From Sphingomonas sp. BT-65 (GTDB taxonomy: Bacteria; Pseudomonadota; Alphaproteobacteria; Sphingomonadales; Sphingomonadaceae), in assembly GCF_026107375.2 (NCBI RefSeq), contig NZ_JAPCIA010000002.1, positions 248,001 through 312,000 on the forward strand: 64,000 nt of DNA. Reading direction: 5' to 3'. The position numbers were made by a program, and so were the translations under genes. The notes under the pieces were generated by a model, which saw nothing but the letters and a program-made list of their open reading frames with translations, was not told the DNA's origin and ran no database searches. Shown in pieces: positions 8,514-16,810 of the stretch; position 1 is the stretch's first letter; every line of letters begins with the position of its first letter.

Positions 8514-9359
8514 GTGAAATCGCTGTTGCTCGCCAGCGCCCTGCTGGCCGCATCGGGACCGGCATTCGCCCAGGAGCAAGTGTTCGACGCCCATGTCCAC
8601 CTGCACAAGGGCGAGGCGTCGATCCCCGATTACGAGGCGCAGCTCAAAGCCGCGAACGTCAAGGTCGCCGGCTTCAGCGCAATGTGGTTCGGCGGCCCGC
8701 ACCAAGCGCCCGAGGGCAAGGTCGAAGAGACCCGCGCCAACAACGACACGCTGATCGCGATGGCCGCGCGGCACCCCGGCATGCTGCCGGTCGCGACCGT
8801 CCATCCTTATGACGGCGCCGCCGCGGTCGCCGAGCTCGAGCGGGTGGCGGCACGCGGGGTCAAGGTGCTCAAGATCCACCCGCACACCCAGCGCTTCGAC
8901 GCCGCCGACCCGCGCGTGCTGACGCTGGCGAAGCGTGCGGGCGAACTCGGCGTGGTGGTGATGATGGACAATGCCGCGATCGTCCCCGACGATTGCGAGA
9001 AATTGTTCAACCTCGCGCTGGCCGCGCCCAAGACCAAGTTCCTGTTCGCGCACATGGGCGCGCTCAACTTCCGCTTCTGGAACATCCTCCCGCTCGCGCG
9101 CACCGCCGAGAATCTGTTCGGCGACAACATCTATTTCGACATCTCCGGGGGCGTGAACATCGCCGCCGGCTCGCCGATCCAGGACGAGTTCGTGTGGACG
9201 ATCCGCAATGTCGGTATCGACAATGTCCTGCTCGGCTCGGACTTCCCCCAGCTCTCGCTCCCGGCGACACTCGTCGCGCTCGACAAGCTGGCTCTCACGG
9301 ATGAGGAGAAGGCAAAGATCCGCTACGGCAACGCGAAGCGGCTGTTCGGGCTGGAGTAA
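8514..9359 (+). CDS. Secreted amidohydrolase-2 family metallohydrolase
   Basis: 281 residues with a Sec signal (about 1-19, PAFAQ). The TIM-barrel metal site is recognisable: DAHVHLH (H27, H29), KIHPH (H122), FAHMG (H180) and GSDFP (D243), matching the amidohydrolase-2 group that includes decarboxylases and lactonases. Starts on GTG with CGGAGGGA just upstream. A periplasmic location is less common for this family and suggests processing of an imported compound. Substrate unknown. A GC hairpin follows about 18 bp after the stop. Confidence 0.85.
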   Translation: MKSLLLASALLAASGPAFAQEQVFDAHVHLHKGEASIPDYEAQLKAANVKVAGFSAMWFGGPHQAPEGKVEETRANNDTLIAMAARHPGMLPVATVHPYDGAAAVAELERVAARGVKVLKIHPHTQRFDAADPRVLTLAKRAGELGVVVMMDNAAIVPDDCEKLFNLALAAPKTKFLFAHMGALNFRFWNILPLARTAENLFGDNIYFDISGGVNIAAGSPIQDEFVWTIRNVGIDNVLLGSDFPQLSLPATLVALDKLALTDEEKAKIRYGNAKRLFGLE

Positions 9360-9376
9360 CCGCCGCTCACATAGCC

Positions 9377-9396
9377 CCTCCCGCTTTCGCGGGAGG
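9377..9396 (+). terminator. Hairpin after the amidohydrolase gene
   Basis: 8-bp stem CCTCCCGC/GCGGGAGG with a TTTC loop, followed within 15 bases by CTTCTTCTTTA. Reads as a Rho-independent-like terminator; the CCTCCCGC...GGGAGG core also resembles a short intergenic palindrome seen in related genomes. Confidence 0.6.
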
Positions 9397-9537
9397 AGTT
9401 GGGGAGGGTCTTCTTCTTTACCGGCTCACCCCCGTAAAGATGCCAAGGATCATTCCTCAGCCTTTCCTCACCTTCCGCTCATGCTGGTCATCCTCGCTTG
9501 TGCCACGACGGCCCTCAATTCCACAGGAGGCGAGCAC

Positions 9538-9930
9538 ATGACTGGATCAAGCGAACGGGCGAGCGGAAGCTGGAACTACCGTGGCGGCGTTGCCGTTGCA
9601 TTCGTGGCATCGTTCCTGACGGTGTGGACCACCATCGTCCGCGACGATGGCGGCGGCATGGGCTTCTTCATGCTGATCATGGCCACGGGCGTGGGTTGGT
9701 TCGCCGCCTGGTTCCGCCCCGCGGGCATGGCGCGGACCATGGTCGGTGTCGCGATCATGCAGGCGTTGCTCTGCCTGGCCTACGTAACCGCGCCGTCGAC
9801 CGCGAGCCTGCCGGGTGGTGCATCCAGGATCATGCTGTGGAGCGCCGTCTTCATCATGCTGTGGCTGACATCGGCCGCCTTCTTCCGCGCCGCTGCCAAA
9901 CAGGATCGCAAAGCGATGGCGACCGCCTAG
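9538..9930 (+). CDS. Four-helix membrane protein of unknown function
   Basis: 130 residues with four predicted membrane helices (about 16-31, 40-58, 66-84, 93-116) and short polar ends. ATG 9538 is preceded by AGGAGGCGAGC, a strong ribosome site; the open frame further upstream lacks one. No motif identifies a family. Its stop shares a CTAG with the stop of the converging S24 repressor (4-base overlap). Confidence 0.78.
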   Translation: MTGSSERASGSWNYRGGVAVAFVASFLTVWTTIVRDDGGGMGFFMLIMATGVGWFAAWFRPAGMARTMVGVAIMQALLCLAYVTAPSTASLPGGASRIMLWSAVFIMLWLTSAAFFRAAAKQDRKAMATA

Positions 9931-10547
9931 ACCAGCGCCCGGTGCAGCCACACAACCCGCCCCACCACGTCGATGGCCCGCGCCGGCACCACCTCGTCCG
10001 CGAAGGCGGGATTGTCGCTCACCACCTCCACCTCGCCGCCCATCGCGCGCAGGCGCTTGACCGCCACCAGCCCCTCGCGCCGGAACACATAGATCGCCGG
10101 CCGCGCGCCCAGCGCCCGCCGCGCACCGTCGACCAGGATCTCGTCGCCATCGCATAAGGTCGGCTCCATCGACGCGCCCTCGACCCGGATGGTCGAGGCC
10201 ATGTCGGCGCGCACGCCCAGCCGCCGCAGCAGCGCCGGGTCGAGCAGCAGCGTGCTGCGCCGCTCGCTCTCGACCAGTCGCCCGCGCCCCGCCGCCGCGC
10301 CCGCATCGACTCGCGCCACCGGCACCAGCCCCTCCGCCGCGGGACCGCCGAGCGCCACGTCGCTGATCCCCAGATAGCGCGCCAGCTTGCGCCGGTCGGC
10401 CTCGGCCAGCAGCCGCGGGCTGCCGCGCGTCACGAACTGCTGGAGATAGGCGGCATTGCGCCCGATCAGCCGCGACAGCGCCGCCAGCGACTCCCCGCGC
10501 GCCGCCGCCGCGCGCTCCAGCGCCTCACGTTGCTCGATCGATTCCAT
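9927..10547 (-). CDS. S24-family LexA/CI-like transcriptional repressor
   Basis: 206 residues. An N-terminal HTH of the Cro/CI type (about 7-62, LAALSRLIGRNAAYLQQFV) is joined to a peptidase S24 domain with the Ser-Lys pair visible in GASMEPTLCDGDEILVD (Ser126) and VAVKRL (Lys164). Such proteins repress phage or stress genes and cleave themselves when RecA is active. The linker is rich in Ala/Gly rather than carrying an obvious Ala-Gly site, so self-cleavage is uncertain. ATG 10547 has GGAG 5 bases before it. Divergent from a tiny HTH-like gene across 99 bp, the layout of a repressor controlling its neighbour. Confidence 0.9.
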   Translation of the reverse strand: MESIEQREALERAAAARGESLAALSRLIGRNAAYLQQFVTRGSPRLLAEADRRKLARYLGISDVALGGPAAEGLVPVARVDAGAAAGRGRLVESERRSTLLLDPALLRRLGVRADMASTIRVEGASMEPTLCDGDEILVDGARRALGARPAIYVFRREGLVAVKRLRAMGGEVEVVSDNPAFADEVVPARAIDVVGRVVWLHRALV

Positions 10548-10646
10548 GTCCACTCCATAGCCGTAGGATTTTTCCTAGACAAGTTGGAAATGGGAACATT
10601 TAATGAACATCCGAGTCGAATCGCGGGAAAGGAACGGGTGTGGTCG

Positions 10647-10838
10647 ATGGCAATTTTGAGCAAGGTGGAACGGTATCTGCGCAAGCACGACATGCCGCAA
10701 ACCAAATTCGGGCGGCTGGCGGTGCGCGACCCGCGCCTGGTGGGCGACTTGCGCAATGGGCGCGAATTGCGGGCGCGTACGCTGGCACGAGTCGAGGCGT
10801 TCCTCGCCTCGCCCCCGCCGCCGGAGCCGCGGCCATGA
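10647..10838 (+). CDS. Small HTH-like DNA-binding protein
   Basis: 63 residues, basic, with a helix-turn-helix-like pattern (MPQTKFGRLAVRDPRLVGDL) similar to short sphingomonad proteins annotated as XRE/HTH. A Pro-rich tail ends it. ATG 10647 begins just before the conserved ILSKVERYLRKH helix. Divergent from the S24 repressor and overlapping the next gene by ATGA, so it is likely a repressor-controlled partner, like a Cro or excisionase pair. Target unknown. Confidence 0.66.
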   Translation: MAILSKVERYLRKHDMPQTKFGRLAVRDPRLVGDLRNGRELRARTLARVEAFLASPPPPEPRP

Positions 10839-11149
10839 GCTGCTGGCTTGACGCCGGAACGCAGCTCGAACGCGCGCTGGCGCGCAGCGCGGAGGCGGAG
10901 GGGATCGCGCTGACGATCCTCGTTGCGGACTGGACAAGCTGGGCAAGCGCGACCTTCACCGGCGCGCGGCACCGCATGACGATCACCGCGGCCGCATCTC
11001 CGCTGCTCGACCGCTGGCTGGCGGCGCTACCCGAGGCCGAGTTCAGGCTGCGCGGCCATCTCGTCGCCGATCTGGCGGTGGCGGGCGAGCAGCGCATCGG
11101 CACGCAGGCCGAGGTCGAGCTCGAAGCGCTGACCGTGGAGGATTGCTAG
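10835..11149 (+). CDS. Hypothetical protein co-translated with the small HTH-like gene
   Basis: 104 residues with a mixed alpha/beta pattern and no membrane segment or signal. It starts within the stop codon of the preceding gene (ATGA), indicating translational coupling. The middle (ATFTGARHRMTITAA...DRWLAALPEAEFRLRGHLVADLAV) suggests a small two-layer sheet domain. I do not recognise a family; the position under the S24/HTH pair suggests it belongs to the same unit. Confidence 0.72.
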   Translation: MSCWLDAGTQLERALARSAEAEGIALTILVADWTSWASATFTGARHRMTITAAASPLLDRWLAALPEAEFRLRGHLVADLAVAGEQRIGTQAEVELEALTVEDC

Positions 11150-11159
11150 GGTCCAGACC

Positions 11160-12242
11160 CTAGACGCGGACCGCGAGCTTGCGCAGCGCTGCGAGCGCGC
11201 CTTCCAGCCCCAGTGCTTCCGGTTCGGGCGACGGCTCGGGCGGCGGCGCCGGGGCTGTTTCGGTTTCGGCTGCCGGAACCTGCTCGCTGCGGCGGACGAT
11301 CCCGCGCTCAAGGCGGTCGAGCAGCGCGTGGACGCTCGCCTCGGTCTCGGGCGCGGCAAGGCTGTCGGAGCGCGGTGGGACAACGGGCGCGACAGATGCA
11401 GCAAGCGCTGGACGCGACGACGGTGTGAACTCGAAGGTCTCGAACCGCTCGCCCTCGGCGAACACCGGCGATGGCGCGCGGTGCAGCGGCTTGAGCGGCG
11501 GCGGCGGCGCCAGCGGACGCTCGGGAATGGCTTCGGGATCGAAGGCCGAGAGCGGCTGGTCAAGGTCGGCGGGCAGCGGCTGCGGATCGAGTGGCGGCGC
11601 GGACCGCGCGACGATCGACGGCATCTCCACCTTGGGTTCCACTTGCGGCTGGGGAATCGCGACGGCCGGAACCGACTCGGCCGGCGGCGCGGGCGACCCC
11701 ATCGCGATGACGGGCTCGGGCAGCAATTCGGGCAGATGCAGATCGCGAACATCCGCGTTCACCGTTTCCGCTTTCCCCTCCGCCCCGGCGAAGATTCGCG
11801 CATCGGCAAGCGAATCCTCCGATTCGGCGTCCACTTGTTCCACCTTCGCGCGGTAAGGCATGCCGAGATCGCGCGTCGCGAGCAGCGGCGGACGCGGCGG
11901 CGCGTCGGGATGAGCATCGGCGCGGCGCACCGCGGGACGGCGGATACCCTCCTCCTCCACCTTGCCCCGCGAATCGCGCCAGACGAGCAATGCCGAGAGC
12001 AGGAACCAGGCGATCAGCGCCGCGGCGCCGCCCGCGAACACGCCCACGCAGATTCGCGCGGTCACGCCCAGCGGCGGCTCGGCCGCCGGAACGAAGGCGG
12101 CGATGCCGCTCGTCACCACGAGTTCCTCGAGCAGGGGAGCCGGAATCGCCAGCGTCGCCAGCGCCACGAGCACGCCCGCCAACCCCGCGCCGGCCAGCGC
12201 GAGGTTTGGAGTCAGACGTTGAACGAGGGTGTACGCAACCAT
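11160..12242 (-). CDS. Membrane protein with long Pro-rich tail, unknown function
   Basis: 360 residues. Two N-terminal membrane helices (about 12-32 and 65-86) are followed by a long, probably disordered, Pro/Glu/Ala-rich region (about 95-320) and a short helical end (ALGLEGALAALRKLAVRV) that could be a docking helix. Its first 31 bases overlap the end of the upstream glycosyltransferase gene, so it is translated from the same message. This context ties it to the exosortase-associated glycan genes, perhaps as a scaffold at the inner membrane, but nothing in the sequence proves this. Confidence 0.75.
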   Translation of the reverse strand: MVAYTLVQRLTPNLALAGAGLAGVLVALATLAIPAPLLEELVVTSGIAAFVPAAEPPLGVTARICVGVFAGGAAALIAWFLLSALLVWRDSRGKVEEEGIRRPAVRRADAHPDAPPRPPLLATRDLGMPYRAKVEQVDAESEDSLADARIFAGAEGKAETVNADVRDLHLPELLPEPVIAMGSPAPPAESVPAVAIPQPQVEPKVEMPSIVARSAPPLDPQPLPADLDQPLSAFDPEAIPERPLAPPPPLKPLHRAPSPVFAEGERFETFEFTPSSRPALAASVAPVVPPRSDSLAAPETEASVHALLDRLERGIVRRSEQVPAAETETAPAPPPEPSPEPEALGLEGALAALRKLAVRV

Positions 12243-13453
12243 TTCCCATCCCGCCCACGGGCCGCGATCAGCCTTTGGTAAACAGGTTCGTAGCGTGAAA
12301 TGTTTGACGACCAGTTACGCTCTTTCTCAACGAATGTCCGCCCCCGCTCGCGCTGCGCGTCCCAGCCGGCGCGATTGTCGAACACCGCCGCGACCGCCTG
12401 GGCGAGCGCCGCCGGGTCGTCGGGCGGGAACAAAGTGCCGGTGTCGCCGTCGCGGATCAGCTCGCGATGCCCGCCGACGTCCGACGCCGCGACCAGCCGC
12501 CGCTGCGCCATCGCCTCCAAGGGTTTGAGCGGCGTGACGAGGTCGGTCAGCCGCATATGCTTGCGTGGATAGACCAGGAGGTCGATCAGCGAATAATAGC
12601 GCTCGACCTGTTCGTGCGGCACGCGCCCGACGAAGTGGATCGCGCCGGCCGCACTCGACGCCGCGGCCTGCGCGCGGAGCTTCTCCTCCATCGGCCCGCC
12701 GCCGACCATCAGCAGCCGCGCCCGGGGCCGCAGCGCCACCAGCGCGGGCATCGCCGCGATCAGGTCGTCGAGCCCCTCATAATCGTAGAAGCTGCCGATG
12801 AAGCCGATCACCTCGGCATCGTCCAGCCCCCACTCCGCCGACAGCACCGTGTCGCGCGCCGGCGGCTCGCCGAACAGATGCAGGTCGACGCCGTTGGGCG
12901 AGATCATGATCTTGTCCGCGTCGATCCCGCGCGCCACCAGGTCGCGCTTCAGCCCCTCGCAGATCACCGCCACGGCATCGGCGCGCTTGCACGCGAAGGT
13001 CTCGAGCGCGCGCGTCGCGCGGTATTTGAGCGAACCCTCGCGCCCCGTGCCATTGCCCACCGCCGCGTCCTCCCAGAAGGCGCGAATCTCGTAGAGCAGC
13101 GGTATCCGGTGCTTCTTCGCCGCGCGCATCGCCGCGAGCGGATCGATCACCGGCGAGTGCGCGTGGAGGATGTCGGGCCGGAAGCGCTGCACCACCTGGT
13201 CGATCCGCCGCGCGAACGCCGCGATCTCCGCCGCCTCGCCCAGCACCGGCGGGAGGCGGCGCATCTGCCTGGTGCGGTGGAAGTCGATCCCGTCGAGCGT
13301 CTCGAACGGCGCGTCGCCGGTATGGTAGCGCGGCCCGGTCACCCCGGCGACGGTCCAGCCGCGCTCGATCTGCGCTTTCAGGATCGCACGGGTGCGGAAG
13401 GTATAGCCGCTGTGCAGCGGCAGCGAGTGATCGAGGACGTGCAGGATGCGCAT
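12212..13453 (-). CDS. Exosortase-A-associated glycosyltransferase, GT4 family (TIGR04063-like)
   Basis: 413-residue GT-B glycosyltransferase. The start MRILHVLDHSLPLHSGYTFR is the signature of the PEP-CTERM/exosortase-A-associated family typified by Daro_2409. The C-terminal donor domain carries GFIGSFYDYEGLDDLI, SPNGVD and a KPLEAMA...GGHRELI nucleotide-sugar site. It would add a sugar to a polysaccharide or lipid carrier in the cytoplasm. ATG 13453 begins the conserved motif; nine codons upstream are open but not conserved. Divergent from the ligase operon across 92 bp. Confidence 0.92.
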   Translation of the reverse strand: MRILHVLDHSLPLHSGYTFRTRAILKAQIERGWTVAGVTGPRYHTGDAPFETLDGIDFHRTRQMRRLPPVLGEAAEIAAFARRIDQVVQRFRPDILHAHSPVIDPLAAMRAAKKHRIPLLYEIRAFWEDAAVGNGTGREGSLKYRATRALETFACKRADAVAVICEGLKRDLVARGIDADKIMISPNGVDLHLFGEPPARDTVLSAEWGLDDAEVIGFIGSFYDYEGLDDLIAAMPALVALRPRARLLMVGGGPMEEKLRAQAAASSAAGAIHFVGRVPHEQVERYYSLIDLLVYPRKHMRLTDLVTPLKPLEAMAQRRLVAASDVGGHRELIRDGDTGTLFPPDDPAALAQAVAAVFDNRAGWDAQRERGRTFVEKERNWSSNISRYEPVYQRLIAARGRDGKWLRTPSFNV

Positions 13454-13545
13454 GACGCGATGCCCTTGCCACGCCAGCACTTAACGCCGCGTCAACCGAG
13501 CCGGGCTAGGAAGGTCGCCGGTTTCACGCGCGTAGAGGGACGCCA

Positions 13546-13695
13546 ATGATCGACAGTCTGGTGCTTGCCCTCACCCATGGGCTGCTGCTGCTCACCGCGT
13601 GGCGGCTGATCCACAGCCCCACGCTCGACGACGAGACCCCGCCGCCCGCTGGCGATTCCGCGCCGAAGAACCGCTGGGGCCGCAAGCGTGCGTGA
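13546..13695 (+). CDS. Small membrane-anchored protein (49 aa)
   Basis: ATG at 13546 preceded by GAGGGA; product begins MIDSLVLALTHGLLLLTAWR (one hydrophobic helix) and ends in a Pro-rich stretch and a basic tail (NRWGRKRA). Its stop overlaps the GTG start of the O-glycosylation ligase by 8 bases, so the two are translationally coupled. Short genes at this position are common in sphingomonad exosortase-A loci. Too short for a family call; a role as a ligase partner is inferred from the overlap. Confidence 0.6.
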   Translation: MIDSLVLALTHGLLLLTAWRLIHSPTLDDETPPPAGDSAPKNRWGRKRA

Positions 13696-15049
13696 TCTCG
13701 CCTTCATTGCATTCCTCGCGGCGATCTTTGCGCTCGGCTTCCGCCGGCCGTTCATCTTCGTGCTGGCCTATGTCTATATCGACGTCGTCTCGCCGCAGCG
13801 GATGAGCTACTTCCTGCTCAACGCCTTCCCGATCTCGGCGATGGCGGTGGGGTTCGCGGTCGTCACCTGGCTCGCCTTCGACGACAAGAAGGATACGCGA
13901 TTCGCCCCGCGCCAGGGGCTGATGCTGGCGCTGCTCGCCTATTGCTGGTGGACCACGACCAAGGCCGATTTCCCGATCGACGCGGCGTTCAAATGGGACT
14001 GGGTGTGGAAGGCGCTGGCCTTCGCGATCTTCCTCCCCCTCACCCTGCGCACCAAGCTCAGGATCGAGGCGCTGTTGCTGTTCATGCTGCTCTCGGTCGC
14101 GACGATCATCATCTCGGGCGGCCTCAAGACCGCGCTCGGCGGCGGCGGCTATGGCCAGCTGAAGCTCATCGTCGACAATAATTCCGGGCTGTTCGAAGGC
14201 AGCATCATCTCCGCCGTCGCCATCTGCATCATCCCGCTGATCCTGTGGTTCACGCGCTACGGCACGATCTTCCCGCCCGACTGGCGCGTGAAGCTGTTCG
14301 GCTATGCGCTGATCTTCGCCTGCCTGCTGATGCCGGTGGGGACCGAGGCGCGCACCGGCCTCGTCTGCATCGCCCTGCTCGCAGTGCTGATGCTGCGCGA
14401 CGTCAAGCGGCGCATGCTCTATGTCGGCGGCGCGGCGCTGCTCGGCCTCGCCGCCATTCCCTTCTTGCCCACCGCGTTCACCGAGCGGATGGGCACGATC
14501 CGCACCTATCAGGCCGATGCCTCGGCCTCGACCCGGATCGAGGTGTGGAAATGGACCTGGGAGTATGTGAAGGACCACCCGTTCGGCGGCGGGTTCGAGG
14601 CGTATCGCCAGAACGAGATCAAGTACGACAAGGTCTCGGTGGTCGGCGAAGGCCCCAACGTCACGGTCGTGCGCACCCCCGAGATCGACAAGGCCCGCGC
14701 CTATCACTCGGCTTTTTTCGAGATGCTCGGCGAGCAGGGCTGGCCCGGCCTCATCCTGTGGCTGATGATCCATCTCGGCGGCATCCTGCGCATGGAGGTG
14801 CTGCGCCGCCGCTACTGGAAGGCGCCGCCCGACCAGGCCTGGGTCTCGCCGCTCGCCACCGCGCTCCAGCATGCGCACATGATTTATCTGTTCGGCTCGC
14901 TGTTCGTCGGAATTGCGCTCAATCCCTTCGTCTACATGCTGGTCGGCGCGCAGATCGGGCTCGACACCTATCTCGCCCGCAAGCGCGCCGAGGAGGGGAT
15001 GCAGCCGATGCGGAAACCGCGCAATTCCCCCGCGCCAGCCGCCACGTGA
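13688..15049 (+). CDS. Putative O-glycosylation ligase, exosortase-A-associated (TIGR03097-like, Wzy_C)
   Basis: 453 residues with about 10 membrane helices. The start RDLAFIAFLAAIFALGFRRP and the VYIDVVSPQRMSY segment match the exosortase-A-associated O-ligase family; a large periplasmic loop with STRIEVWKWTWEYVKDHP (about 278-295) is the Wzy_C block. It would transfer a lipid-linked glycan to protein or to a growing chain in the inner membrane. Starts on GTG inside the previous gene. No exosortase (EpsH/XrtA) is in this window, so the rest of the system must be elsewhere. Confidence 0.9.
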   Translation: MRDLAFIAFLAAIFALGFRRPFIFVLAYVYIDVVSPQRMSYFLLNAFPISAMAVGFAVVTWLAFDDKKDTRFAPRQGLMLALLAYCWWTTTKADFPIDAAFKWDWVWKALAFAIFLPLTLRTKLRIEALLLFMLLSVATIIISGGLKTALGGGGYGQLKLIVDNNSGLFEGSIISAVAICIIPLILWFTRYGTIFPPDWRVKLFGYALIFACLLMPVGTEARTGLVCIALLAVLMLRDVKRRMLYVGGAALLGLAAIPFLPTAFTERMGTIRTYQADASASTRIEVWKWTWEYVKDHPFGGGFEAYRQNEIKYDKVSVVGEGPNVTVVRTPEIDKARAYHSAFFEMLGEQGWPGLILWLMIHLGGILRMEVLRRRYWKAPPDQAWVSPLATALQHAHMIYLFGSLFVGIALNPFVYMLVGAQIGLDTYLARKRAEEGMQPMRKPRNSPAPAAT

Positions 15050-15067
15050 TCGGCTAAAGGCGCCTCT

Positions 15068-16810
15068 ATGGCCGGCCTGTTTCTCGCGCGTAACGACGAT
15101 CCCGCCTTCGCCGAATCCGCCCTCGGCGCCGCGCGGACGGCATTCGCCGCACAGGGCTTCCCCGCGCCCGCCGCGCACGCCCTGCGCGGCTGGTCGCTGC
15201 TGCACTTCCCCTATATCGTCGGCGGTCCCGAGGGGCTATTGGTGCGCGGCGACGATCTCGTCGCGGCCGCCGGCACGCCGGTGGTCGACGGCAAGTTCGG
15301 CCACCCCGCGCTCGAAGCGCTGCTGATGATGGATCCGCTCGCGCTCGACTGGGACCGGATCGGCGGCCAGTTCGTCGCCCTGGTCCGCCGCGGCGGGCGC
15401 AGCTTCCTGTTCGGCGATTATTTCGCGGCCTTCCAGTTGTTCCGCGACGACCGCGACCGGCTGTTCTCGACCTCCTTCCTCGCCGCAGCCGAGGCGCTGC
15501 CACGGCTCAGCTTCGATGCGCAGGGCGTCTATGAGCTGGCGTTCAACGTCATGCCGCTCGGCGACGACAGCGTGTTCGCCGAGCTCAAGACGCTCTCCCC
15601 CTTCGAGGTAGTCGAGCTCACCGAGCGCGGCACGATCCGCCACCGTGTCGACAAGCCGCTGCCGGCCGCGCCGTCGGACCTGCCGCTGGCCGAGCAGATC
15701 GCGCACCACCACGCCCCGCTTGCGGCGATCGTCGGCGCGCATGTCGCGCAGTTCGGCGACCAGATCCGCAGCCCGCTCTCGGGCGGGCTCGACTCGCGCC
15801 TCGTCCTCGCCGCACTGCGCGAGGCGGGCTGCCGCCCCGAGCTCTATGTCTATGGTCTGCCCGGCGACGAGGATGTCGAGATCGCGCAGGCAATGGGCAA
15901 GGCGCTCGGCTTCGAGGTCGCCTGGACCGACAAATACGCCGAGACCCCGCCGCCCGACGCCTTTCCCGAGCTGGTCGAGCGCAACTTCCACCAGTTCGAC
16001 GGCCTGCCCACCTTCGGCAACATCTTCGACAATGGCGCGCATGGCGCCGCGCAGCTCGCACGCCATGCCGGCGGCGCGCTCGCCGTGTCGGGTGGGTGCG
16101 GCGAGATCTACCGCAACTTCTTCTATTTGCCCGACCGCCGCTTCAGCGCGAAGGACGTCGCGCGCACCTTCTTCGCCCGCTTCGTCCCCGGCGACGCCAC
16201 CAGCGCCTTTGACCCGCGCGCCTTCCTCGACTCGATCGCCGAGAAGATCCGCACCGCGATCGAGCCGCCCGCCGCCACCAGCCGCCTCGACCGCGCGCGC
16301 ATCGAGCAGATCTATCCGCGCATCCGCTGCCGCGCGCTGTTCGGGCGTGAGATCAGCCTGGAGGGCCGCTACAGCCCCTATCTCATGCCCTTCCTCGACC
16401 ATCGCGTGGTGGCGCAGGCGATGACGCTCCCGCTCGCACGCAAGCATGCCGGCCGGTTCGAGGCGGCGTTGCTCAATGCGATCGACCCGCAGCTCGCCGC
16501 CCAGCCCTCGGCCTATGGCCACGACTTCACCGGCCCGCCGGGGCGCAAGCACCGCTTCGCCGAATGGTCGACGCGCATCCGCCCGATATGGCTGCGTCAG
16601 CACACCTATGCCATCCGCCGCCGCCTCGGCCCGATGGGTGACGAGCATGGCGGGCTGCTCGAACCCGACTATATGAACCGCGTGATCGATCCGGCTTTCC
16701 CGGCGATGCGCCGCTTCTTCCGAATCGAACACATCACCGACAGCGGCCTGTGGCGCCGCGTCGCCAATCTCGAATATCTGGCGGCGAAGCTGGGCTCGAA
16801 GCTCGCCTAG
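15068..16810 (+). CDS. Asparagine-synthetase-like amidotransferase lacking the N-terminal Cys
   Basis: 580 residues in the class-II asparagine synthetase layout: a glutaminase-like domain (about 1-195) and an ATP-pyrophosphatase synthetase domain with the PP-loop SGGLDSR (238-244). The N-terminus reads MAGLF, so the catalytic Cys2 needed for glutamine hydrolysis is absent. It may use ammonia, or form an amide or lactam using another amine, as lasso-cyclase and beta-lactam-synthetase relatives do. It follows the O-ligase by 18 bp and probably modifies a sugar or surface molecule in that pathway. The stop shares a CTAG with the converging hydrolase gene. Confidence 0.88.
   Translation: MAGLFLARNDDPAFAESALGAARTAFAAQGFPAPAAHALRGWSLLHFPYIVGGPEGLLVRGDDLVAAAGTPVVDGKFGHPALEALLMMDPLALDWDRIGGQFVALVRRGGRSFLFGDYFAAFQLFRDDRDRLFSTSFLAAAEALPRLSFDAQGVYELAFNVMPLGDDSVFAELKTLSPFEVVELTERGTIRHRVDKPLPAAPSDLPLAEQIAHHHAPLAAIVGAHVAQFGDQIRSPLSGGLDSRLVLAALREAGCRPELYVYGLPGDEDVEIAQAMGKALGFEVAWTDKYAETPPPDAFPELVERNFHQFDGLPTFGNIFDNGAHGAAQLARHAGGALAVSGGCGEIYRNFFYLPDRRFSAKDVARTFFARFVPGDATSAFDPRAFLDSIAEKIRTAIEPPAATSRLDRARIEQIYPRIRCRALFGREISLEGRYSPYLMPFLDHRVVAQAMTLPLARKHAGRFEAALLNAIDPQLAAQPSAYGHDFTGPPGRKHRFAEWSTRIRPIWLRQHTYAIRRRLGPMGDEHGGLLEPDYMNRVIDPAFPAMRRFFRIEHITDSGLWRRVANLEYLAAKLGSKLA

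Noticed and set aside
15068..16810. Asparagine-synthetase homologue as a lasso-peptide cyclase
   Set aside because: Sphingomonads often make lasso peptides, but no B1/B2 leader peptidase, isopeptidase or precursor with a leader Thr(-2) is near. The 49-residue protein upstream is a membrane helix, not a precursor. The context is glycan synthesis.
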